Assembly (NCBI GenBank): GCA_029288115.1
Contig: JARFPV010000188.1
Location: 1-6,530, forward strand
From: Akkermansiaceae bacterium
Lineage (GTDB): Bacteria; Verrucomicrobiota; Verrucomicrobiia; Verrucomicrobiales; Akkermansiaceae
Reading direction: 5' to 3'
Length of the DNA stretch: 6,530 nt
The notes beneath the pieces were generated by a model. The model saw nothing but the letters and a program-made list of their open reading frames with translations. It did not search any database and had not been told where the DNA came from. Below, piece after piece: positions 1-5,350 of this stretch (position 1 is its first letter; each line of letters starts with the position of its first letter). Made by a program: the position numbers and the translations under genes.

Positions 1-54
1 CATACGAGATTTGGATTCAAGTCTCGTGGGCTCGGAGATGTGTATAAGAGACAG
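1..54. other. Illumina Nextera i7 adapter plus 10-base index (contamination)
   Basis: This is library adapter, not genome. Bases 1-10 match the end of the P7 flow-cell primer (CATACGAGAT). Bases 11-20 (TTGGATTCAA) sit exactly where a 10-base i7 index belongs. Bases 21-35 are the Nextera read-2 linker (GTCTCGTGGGCTCGG), and 36-54 are the Tn5 mosaic end, AGATGTGTATAAGAGACAG. Biological sequence begins at 55. Open frames crossing this block translate it into nonsense tails such as SYTHLRAHET on the minus strand or MYKRQ on the plus strand; these are artefacts and should not be annotated. Confidence 0.98.
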
Positions 55-242
55 AGGCCGTATTGCACGCCGTTGTATGTTTTTTTCCAAATCGGTTTAC
101 CGAACCAGATTTGGAAGCGTTCGACCTCGAGTCCGCGCCAGCGTGCGGCGAGGAAGTGGCCCAGCTCGTGGACGAAGATGATGATGTTGAAAATGACGAC
201 AACAACGAGGATGACGAGCGCGACGGTGAAGATTTCGGCCAT
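55..242 (-). CDS. rseP: RIP metalloprotease RseP (site-2 protease, M50), N-terminal fragment
   Basis: Reading leftwards from the ATG at 242-240 gives 62 residues before the adapter interrupts the frame. The protein opens with a hydrophobic helix (about residues 5-23) that carries straight into H25-E-L-G-H29, the HExxH zinc site of M50 site-2 proteases. It continues with a segment close to E. coli RseP: VERFQIWFGKPIWKK at about 40-54 corresponds to the family's VERFSIGFGK region. Known role of the family: an inner-membrane zinc protease that cuts transmembrane substrates such as anti-sigma factors and remnant signal peptides, after a first periplasmic cut. The PDZ domains, later helices and the second zinc motif lie off the window. 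Truncation is by contig end, not mutation. No obvious Shine-Dalgarno precedes the ATG. Family identification is strong; substrate is unknown. Confidence 0.93.
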
Positions 243-304
243 GATAGGTGTGGTTGTTTTTCCCTACATCGCCGATGGGCATTGCAGGGCATGTAAGGTT
301 GGTT

Positions 305-332
305 GAGGGGGGAATGTAGTGGTTTTCCCCTC
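305..332. promoter_or_regulatory. Imperfect hairpin in the divergent rseP / lipoprotein intergenic region
   Basis: The 243-417 gap separates the divergent starts of rseP (minus) and the small lipoprotein (plus), so it should hold promoters for both. Within it, 305-314 (GAGGGGGGAA) can pair with 323-332 (TTTTCCCCTC) around an 8-base loop, giving ten pairs on the plus-strand RNA including two G-U wobbles. The minus-strand version keeps only the outer six pairs. No T-run follows on either side, so it does not look like a classical terminator. It could be a 5'-leader structure, an operator or chance. I could not pick a convincing -35/-10 pair in this gap. Confidence 0.3.
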
Positions 333-417
333 TGTGGCAAGCTCGGGATTTGTCTGCGTGCGGTTCTGGTGAAATTCTGTGTTGCAATCGAGCGGTGGTT
401 GGGGGCACCATGTGCGC

Positions 418-630
418 ATGACAAAATCATTTTATCTGATTGTTCTCGCAGCCGGAGCTTTTGCATTTAGCTCATGTAATACTTTCATTGGTCTTGGCCG
501 CGATATGCAGAGTCTTGGTGGAAGCATGGTGAAGACAGGTAACCGTAAAGGCCAGCCCCCTGCAGAAGCACCACCAGTTGCGGTAGATCCCGCACAAACG
601 TTGCCAGCGCCACCAGTTCCTGCGCAGTAG
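418..630 (+). CDS. Small entericidin-like lipoprotein
   Basis: A 70-residue protein starting at the ATG at 418. This start puts a short basic n-region (MTK) directly before a hydrophobic stretch (residues 5-17) and a lipobox-like end, F-S-S-C20, where Cys20 would be lipidated. The sequence after Cys20, CNTFIGLGRDMQSLGGSM, matches the entericidin pattern (CNTxxGxGxDxxxxG) seen in EcnA/EcnB-type lipoproteins. The tail (about residues 44-70) is Pro/Ala-rich, longer than in enterobacterial entericidins and probably disordered. An in-frame GTG at 379 would add 13 residues and spoil the signal peptide, so I prefer 418. Entericidins are cell-envelope lipoproteins linked to stationary-phase stress in E. 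coli; the role here is unknown. It is divergent from rseP and convergent with the Deg protease gene, whose stop lies 26 bases away. Confidence 0.8.
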   Translation: MTKSFYLIVLAAGAFAFSSCNTFIGLGRDMQSLGGSMVKTGNRKGQPPAEAPPVAVDPAQTLPAPPVPAQ

Positions 631-633
631 TTA

Positions 634-649
634 CTTGGCTAGCGCCAGG
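634..649. terminator. Possible short hairpin between convergent genes
   Basis: CTTGGC (634-639) can pair with GCCAGG (644-649) through six pairs, one of them G-U, around a TAGC loop. It occupies the 25-base space between the lipoprotein stop and the Deg protease stop, where a shared terminator would be expected. No T-run follows on either strand, so an intrinsic terminator is doubtful. Confidence 0.25.
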
Positions 650-655
650 TCTCCC

Positions 656-2164
656 TCACTCTGCCCGCACTGGCGAAATAGTGAGATGGAGAATTGATCG
701 GCCCCGTTGGATGGTCAGCTCTGTATTCTGTACCGATGCGGATGCGGCGAGCCGCGCGAGGAAATCCTGAGCAGTGGTCACTCGCCTGCCATTGATGGCG
801 TGGATGATGTCTCCTGTGAGCAGCTTGCCCTTGAGTTTGCTTTCCGGTTTTATTCGGGTAATAACGATTCCGCGCATGTCGTTGGCGCGCTCTATTTCCG
901 TGGGATTACGAACAACAATACCGATGGCCTTGAGGATGGTCTGAGTGTCGAGCCGTTGCTGGGCTTTATTTTCCTCGGAAATGAGGAGTTCCTTGCTGAA
1001 ATCGTCTGCCTCACCGATCGTAGCGGTCAGTGTGTGTTTGGCTCCTTCACGCCAGATTTCCAAGGTGACTTCCTCATTCACCTTGCTTTGCTGGATCAGA
1101 GCGATCAGTCGCCTCATGCTGGGAATCTGTTCTCCCTTGTAGCGGATAACGATGTCGTCTTTCTGAAGACCGGCCTTCATTGCTGGAGAATCGGGGACAA
1201 GGGCGGTGATCCTGACTCCGGCGCGCTCTTCGTATCCGAACTCCCTGCGTGTCATCGGATCGAGGTCCTCCATGGCCATACCGAGGAAACCACGCACCGG
1301 GTGACCTCGGTCAAGGATGTCCTTCATGGTCTTGAAGGCGGCGTTGGACGGGATGGCGAATCCGATTCCCTGGAATCCGGGGTTGTCGCGATTGGTCGAG
1401 TAGATGCGTGAGTTGATGCCTATGATTTCTCCGAGAATATTAATCAGCGGGCCACCGGAGTTGCCCGGGTTGATGGCGGCGGAAGTCTGCAGGAGATCGA
1501 CTTGGCTGTCTGAGAACGGGCGCTTCTTCGCTGAAATTTTTCCCTCAGTCACAGAGGTGCCCAGTCCGAAGGGGCTGCCGATTGCGAATGCGGTGTTGCC
1601 AACCTCAATCTTCGATGAGTCGCCGAACTTGAGTGGTATGAATGGCCCCTTGCTGTCAATTTTCAGTACGGCGATGTCGACGTTGGGATCCGTACCGATC
1701 ACCCGGGCGGAATGGACCGAGCCATCGTGCATGGTCAAGCGAATGCGAGGAGTTCCCTGAATCACATGATGGTTGGTGAGCACATGGCCTTCCTTGGTAA
1801 CGATGACACCCGAGCCCTGGCCTTGCACGGCGCGTGGCTGTACCCAGGTGCGACCATACAGATCGCGGATGCGTTCACGGCGGATGCCTGTGGTGTCGAT
1901 GCTGACAACAGATGGCACGACCGCCCTAACAAGTGCGGCGCTTTCGGCGTTGATTGCGGCGAGCACCTCGACATCTTTCAGGTTGATCGACGGTTTTTGC
2001 CTCAGCGTGTATTCCTCGCTTTCAAAACCGTTACCCGATGCACGGCCTGTGAGGATGTCCATCAGGCTGTTTCCGCCCTGGATCTTGCGCATGACAAAAA
2101 CGGCGAGAAAGGCGATGCAAAAGACTGCAAGCAGGACGAGGAAGCGGCGAAATCCGTCATTCAT
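656..2164 (-). CDS. Membrane-anchored HtrA/Deg (S1C) serine protease with two PDZ domains
   Basis: A complete 502-residue periplasm-facing protease. An N-terminal hydrophobic segment (about residues 8-25) is preceded by RR and followed by RK, with no clear signal-peptidase site, which suggests an uncleaved anchor. The chymotrypsin-like domain spans about 75-285. His133 lies in LTNHHVI, Asp163 in DPNVDIAVLKI and Ser236 in NPGNSGGPL, so the catalytic triad is intact. PDZ1 covers about 290-385 (its carboxylate-binding loop is near RGFLGM) and PDZ2 about 408-498 (GDIIHAINGR at 451-460). The family degrades or senses misfolded envelope proteins. The anchor recalls DegS, whereas two PDZ domains recall DegP/DegQ, so I give no symbol. 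The ATG at 2164 has no evident Shine-Dalgarno. With rseP about 400 bases beyond its stop, a joint role in envelope stress is plausible but inferred. Confidence 0.95.
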   Translation of the reverse strand: MNDGFRRFLVLLAVFCIAFLAVFVMRKIQGGNSLMDILTGRASGNGFESEEYTLRQKPSINLKDVEVLAAINAESAALVRAVVPSVVSIDTTGIRRERIRDLYGRTWVQPRAVQGQGSGVIVTKEGHVLTNHHVIQGTPRIRLTMHDGSVHSARVIGTDPNVDIAVLKIDSKGPFIPLKFGDSSKIEVGNTAFAIGSPFGLGTSVTEGKISAKKRPFSDSQVDLLQTSAAINPGNSGGPLINILGEIIGINSRIYSTNRDNPGFQGIGFAIPSNAAFKTMKDILDRGHPVRGFLGMAMEDLDPMTRREFGYEERAGVRITALVPDSPAMKAGLQKDDIVIRYKGEQIPSMRRLIALIQQSKVNEEVTLEIWREGAKHTLTATIGEADDFSKELLISEENKAQQRLDTQTILKAIGIVVRNPTEIERANDMRGIVITRIKPESKLKGKLLTGDIIHAINGRRVTTAQDFLARLAASASVQNTELTIQRGRSILHLTISPVRAE

Positions 2165-2287
2165 TGTATTGTTTCATGGTTAAGGGTGGTGCTCTGCGAA
2201 GTTGATGGAATGATTACAACACAGTGCACAGCGTAAGCGGTATGTGAATATCAGCAGGTCATTGCTTCGACGATCTTTGGGTTCTCC

Positions 2288-2518
2288 ATGATCTTGTTCC
2301 TTGCCTTGGCGCTGTCCTTATCGAGCCGGCCAGCGATGGCGCAACGTGCAAAATCGTTCGAAGAATGGATCCTGATGTGGGTCATGGCGAACGGTATTAT
2401 CTCCGCTGACCGTTATAAATGCAAAGGGAAAATACGTGCCTTTCCCGCACAGTGTGGGTTTAGTTATATGTTAGGAAGATGCTCTATATGGCAGCATTGC
2501 ACAAACCTGGCTGTGTAA
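2288..2518 (+). CDS. Possible small secreted four-cysteine protein, hypothetical
   Basis: A 76-codon plus-strand frame starting with ATG. I do not recognise it. The first 18 residues look like a signal peptide: a hydrophobic core ILFLALALSL followed by a small-residue end, AMA before Gln19. The predicted mature part is about 58 residues and has four cysteines at 45, 56, 65 and 71, an even number that could form two disulfides. It fits the gap well, leaving about 120 bases after the divergent Deg protease start and stopping 12 bases before the convergent Lon-fold gene ends. Against it: no Shine-Dalgarno, an n-region with no positive charge before the hydrophobic core, and hairpins inside the frame. 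It could equally be chance or the remnant of a decayed gene. Confidence 0.3.
   Translation: MILFLALALSLSSRPAMAQRAKSFEEWILMWVMANGIISADRYKCKGKIRAFPAQCGFSYMLGRCSIWQHCTNLAV
2426..2446 (-). terminator. Candidate terminator for the Lon-fold gene
   Basis: GGGAAA (2426-2431) and TTTCCC (2441-2446) form a perfect six-pair stem around a nine-base loop. Read on the minus strand, the stem is followed by TTTGCATTTATAA, a broken T-rich run, about 85-105 bases after the Lon-fold gene stops. This is the best terminator-like element downstream of that gene, but the stem is short and the T-run interrupted. A second stem (2444-2458) overlaps and would compete with it. Confidence 0.3.
2444..2458 (+). repeat. 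Short inverted repeat overlapping the candidate terminator
   Basis: CCCGCACAGTGTGGG folds into a six-pair stem (one G-U) with a three-base loop. Its left arm shares CCC (2444-2446) with the neighbouring GGGAAA/TTTCCC stem, so the two structures exclude each other. A short TTTAGTTATAT follows on the plus strand. Significance is unclear. Confidence 0.3.
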
Positions 2519-2530
2519 GAAAAAGGAAGA

Positions 2531-4369
2531 TTAGTCTTTCTCATCAGGGAAACCCGCTGCTTTTCTGCATCTTACCAGAAGGTCCTTGGCCTTTGTTTCC
2601 ATCCGTGTGTAGTTTGAACGGATTTTCTTGGTCGCGGAATAGCTATCCTCGCTACGATCATACTTTCGTCGGATGAGTATCGATAGGCTACGGAAATCAT
2701 TGGCGAGATCCATGGAAGATTTGTACAGAGACGCATCGGATCGGTCGACCATACGCACCAGAGGATCGATTATAGCCCTGACTTCCTCATGTGTTTTCAG
2801 CATATTCTTTGAGGATGGATAACTTCGATTATTATTTTTCAGTGATTGATGCATCTTGATCACTGCTGGCATCAAGGTGAGCGCGAGTGTTTCCTCATTA
2901 AAATACCGTGGTCGTTTGCTGCTGCCCTGCAACAGTAATATGCGAGATGACATATGGTTGGGGGATTTTTTGCCAATCTCAATGAGTCTGGCGCGCACGG
3001 CCTTATTAGCAGCCAATTTAGGTACGGACGATTTGGCGGCGAGGTTTTGAACCGTCTCAAAGAGCTGGTCGGCTTCGGCTAGCTCGCTGGAGATATTTTT
3101 GATGCTCACGGCCATCGCTTCATCTAGTGTGTCCACAGCGAACACTTGCCATCGGGTGAAGAAGTCAGGCTTTTCCAAAACCAGAGTCTGGGCAAGTAGC
3201 TTGATGGCGTCTTTGGGCACGATGAGCCTACCTCCAGACTGGCTTTCCCGAAGTGTCTTAAGTGAAGCCCAGAAATTCTCGTGCACGTAAAACTTTCCGT
3301 TACCGTCGATACCACCGCAGACATGTAGATTTGTGTTCAGCGGATTGTTTGTTATTGATGACTCAAGCATCAGAGCGAGGGGGGCTGTGAGTGCCAATTG
3401 ATTGGACCGGGCGTAGTGCCCATCCGAAATAGTGACCTTGGTTTTGTGTTCACCCAAGTTTTTGTGGCGTGAATTCAGCAGTTCATTCAGCACAGCTGAG
3501 GTTTCTCTGAAAATAGGATCTCTGTCTCCTGTCTCCCAAGATTTTCTGTTCGAAATAGAATTTATTTCCAGGAGGTTCTCATCGTCTTCACGTTTCGGGC
3601 TGATTTCAACACTCACCTTGGAAATAGCACGGATTGTGCTGATGTAAGTTCTTTCGCGGTTATTATTATCTCTCTCAAAATAGGTGACTCGCTTGTCCAG
3701 GCTATAAGGAGCATAAACACTGAGCTCGGTAATGTGGAATTTGCTGGTCTGAGGTGCTGGGTTTTCGAATGGGTCATCATCTGGCTTAGAGTCTTCCCTA
3801 TTCACCATCTTAGGTTCCCTTTTGGGGTTGGGACTATTGCTTTGAGGATACCGTTTCAGGGGAGGAATGACGTCGTTCCAATTACCCAGATCCTTCTTTC
3901 CCATGGATTCGCGGTCGAGCACCTTGGTGGCGTCTTCGAGATAGGCGGCAAGCTTGTTGGCATCATTTCCAGCATCCGGCTGGGCTAGCCAACGTTTAAA
4001 GAACCGGATCCGGGCCTTTGCCTTGTGAATGCTGTTGTCATCCACGGCCTCAAGTTTGTTTCCCTTGGCAAGGTCTTGGTCGATGTCGCGAACCTCCTGG
4101 TTGGATGGGTCTAGCCTCAGTGCGAGAGCTAGCATTTGTGCGGTGCCCCGTTGTTGGACTGTCTCACCATTGTGCCGTCTTTTGGAGAGGATGACCAGAT
4201 GCCTGGAAAGTTCTTTCATCCGATCCACCTGAAGGGGTATTTTTTCAAGCCTGAACATCTCCTCAGATGGATCCGGCTTAATATAGGTGGCGCTGAACGA
4301 GGTGGTCGGCCAGAGCAATGCAAGCAGCACCAGAATCTGGCACCGGAAAACGATCGATAAAATTCTCAT
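2531..4369 (-). CDS. Secreted protein with TPR-like segment and divergent Lon (S16)-like domain
   Basis: A complete 612-residue protein from the ATG at 4369. I chose this start because it opens a clean signal peptide: MRI, a hydrophobic core around residues 12-20, and cleavage probably after SFSA (about 27). An in-frame ATG at 4426 adds 19 residues; an AAAGGAG at 4420-4414 follows it but is badly spaced for either start. Residues 77-103 (ALALRLDPSNQEVRDI) look like a TPR helix pair. About 175-210 is a charged, Pro-rich linker. About 210-423 resembles the Lon proteolytic fold: Ser322 in ARSNQLALTAPLAL aligns with the Lon catalytic Ser, then GGIDGNGKFYV, GGRLIVPKDA and VFAVDTLDEAMAV mirror Lon's GEI..G.VLPVGG, IP.EN and LDEVL blocks. 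The catalytic Lys is uncertain; Lys371 is slightly out of register. About 424-612 is helical, with another TPR-like stretch near 460-482. Function unknown; it may be a pseudoprotease. Confidence 0.78.
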   Translation of the reverse strand: MRILSIVFRCQILVLLALLWPTTSFSATYIKPDPSEEMFRLEKIPLQVDRMKELSRHLVILSKRRHNGETVQQRGTAQMLALALRLDPSNQEVRDIDQDLAKGNKLEAVDDNSIHKAKARIRFFKRWLAQPDAGNDANKLAAYLEDATKVLDRESMGKKDLGNWNDVIPPLKRYPQSNSPNPKREPKMVNREDSKPDDDPFENPAPQTSKFHITELSVYAPYSLDKRVTYFERDNNNRERTYISTIRAISKVSVEISPKREDDENLLEINSISNRKSWETGDRDPIFRETSAVLNELLNSRHKNLGEHKTKVTISDGHYARSNQLALTAPLALMLESSITNNPLNTNLHVCGGIDGNGKFYVHENFWASLKTLRESQSGGRLIVPKDAIKLLAQTLVLEKPDFFTRWQVFAVDTLDEAMAVSIKNISSELAEADQLFETVQNLAAKSSVPKLAANKAVRARLIEIGKKSPNHMSSRILLLQGSSKRPRYFNEETLALTLMPAVIKMHQSLKNNNRSYPSSKNMLKTHEEVRAIIDPLVRMVDRSDASLYKSSMDLANDFRSLSILIRRKYDRSEDSYSATKKIRSNYTRMETKAKDLLVRCRKAAGFPDEKD

Positions 4370-4472
4370 AACCAACGTATGGCAGCTTATGAAATCGATG
4401 AAATATTTCAAGTCTCCTTTGTGCATTCATTTTATGCGTGCTGTTCTTAGCAGCCTGTGTTTTTCATAGGGC
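4370..4472. promoter_or_regulatory. Divergent intergenic region, Lon-fold gene / UDG
   Basis: About 100 bases separate the chosen minus-strand start of the Lon-fold gene (4369) from the plus-strand UDG start (4473), so promoters for both directions should lie here. The minus strand carries AAAGGAG at 4420-4414, a perfect Shine-Dalgarno core, but no ATG follows at normal spacing: a TTG comes only two bases later and the next in-frame ATG is 44 bases on. If the longer start at 4426 is used, the gap shrinks to 46 bases. I could not identify a convincing -35/-10 pair. Confidence 0.4.
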
Positions 4473-5345
4473 ATGCCAACATCCGCAGAACCGCTGGTCA
4501 GCTATCTTCGCCAACTTGAGGCGAAGGGGCAAACCCACGTAAGTGTGGATGATGATGCCCGGTTAATCCTGCGTGAGTTTTACATGCGTGCCAAGGGTGG
4601 GCAACCTGCGGCTGTTGAACAGAAAACTGTTAGCCAGCCTGTGAGTAAGGAGGAAACAAAACTCCCCGAGGCTGTGGTTGAATCTGCGGCCCCGGCTGAA
4701 TCGGCTCTAACGGTCAGCGGTGGCACCGCGCGGGAGAAAATTGATAGTTTGCGACAGCAAGCCGAAAAATGGAAACCCGCCCGTGGCCTTGGCAGCTTGC
4801 GCCAGACCATGGTTTTTTCAACAGGTGATCCGGAGGCGGATATTATGCTTGTGGGTGAGGCTCCCGGGTTTGATGAGGAACGGTTGCATGAGCCATTCGT
4901 CGGCAAGGCGGGCCAAAAACTCGACGATATTCTCCGAGCCATGGGGGTTGGGCGTAAGCAATGTTATATTTCTAATATTGTTAAGTTCCGTCCCGCAATG
5001 CCGAACCAGACGACGAATAACCGCAAGCCGACAAAGGAGGAAATGGCTGCGTGTATGCCATTCATCGAGCAAGAGGTGAAAATCGTGCAGCCGAAGGTGA
5101 TCATTGCTCTGGGAGGTACTGCAGCGCATGCGTTGTTAGATTGTGACCTTGCCGTTGCTCGCATGCGTGGCAGCTTCCACGAATACCAAGGGATTCCTCT
5201 ACGCGTCACCTATCACCCGTCCTACATTTTACACAACGAGGCGACCTCGGAGAAACGCAAACTTTGGGAGGATATGTTGGAAGTGATGGGCTTGTTAGGA
5301 ATGCCCGTCAGCGACAAACAAAAATCCTATTTCCTGCCAAAATAA
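4473..5345 (+). CDS. Uracil-DNA glycosylase, family-4 type, lacking most Fe-S cysteines
   Basis: A complete 290-residue protein. The catalytic core starts near residue 86. It has motif 1, GEAPG at 128-132, followed by EPFVGKAG (140-147), then ISNIVKFRP (166-174) and the leucine/DNA-binding loop motif HPS at 248-250 in TYHPSYIL. This is the layout of family-4 UDGs, which remove uracil from DNA to start base-excision repair. The N-terminal 85 residues are extra: a short helical part then an Ala/Pro/Glu/Val-rich, probably flexible linker. Oddity: canonical family 4 binds a 4Fe-4S cluster with four cysteines. Here the N-terminal CxxC pair is absent (about 98-104), the KCRP cysteine is Phe172, and only Cys194 (AACMPF) is kept; Cys164 is nearby but out of place. 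Weak AGG before the ATG. PrlC follows after five bases, probably co-transcribed. Confidence 0.9.
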   Translation: MPTSAEPLVSYLRQLEAKGQTHVSVDDDARLILREFYMRAKGGQPAAVEQKTVSQPVSKEETKLPEAVVESAAPAESALTVSGGTAREKIDSLRQQAEKWKPARGLGSLRQTMVFSTGDPEADIMLVGEAPGFDEERLHEPFVGKAGQKLDDILRAMGVGRKQCYISNIVKFRPAMPNQTTNNRKPTKEEMAACMPFIEQEVKIVQPKVIIALGGTAAHALLDCDLAVARMRGSFHEYQGIPLRVTYHPSYILHNEATSEKRKLWEDMLEVMGLLGMPVSDKQKSYFLPK

Positions 5346-5350
5346 TCTTT

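Larger units (their letters stand above)
2165..2530. other. Gap between two minus-strand genes: Deg protease promoter side and possible small gene
   Basis: These 366 bases separate the start of the Deg protease gene (read leftwards from 2164) from the stop of the Lon-fold gene. The left part (2165-2287) should carry the protease promoter; a TGTAAT is present on the minus strand near 2215-2220, but I find no matching -35 and do not assign one. The rest is largely filled by a possible plus-strand small gene (2288-2518) and by overlapping inverted repeats near 2426-2458, listed separately. No tRNA, transposase remnant or direct-repeat array is visible. Confidence 0.5.

Noticed and set aside
40..306. 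Plus-strand frames antisense to rseP, one acidic and Asp-rich
   Set aside because: One starts inside the adapter (MYKRQ). The Asp/Glu run is just the antisense of the Val/Ile-rich RseP membrane helix.
17..466. Minus-strand 149-codon frame at the left end
   Set aside because: It runs into the adapter, giving the artefact tail SYTHLRAHET, and overlaps rseP and the lipoprotein start in other frames.
707..1411. Plus-strand 234-codon frame opposite the Deg protease
   Set aside because: Fully antisense to a gene with an intact catalytic triad and two PDZ domains; no domain or motif of its own.
1712..2236. Plus-strand 174-codon frame opposite the Deg protease N-terminus
   Set aside because: Antisense shadow with no recognisable protein features.
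2479..2676. Plus-strand 65-codon frame overlapping the Lon-fold gene's 3' end
   Set aside because: Mostly antisense to the Lon-fold coding region and no signal peptide or motif.
4818..5209. Minus-strand frames opposite the UDG
   Set aside because: Antisense to the conserved UDG motifs, no independent evidence.
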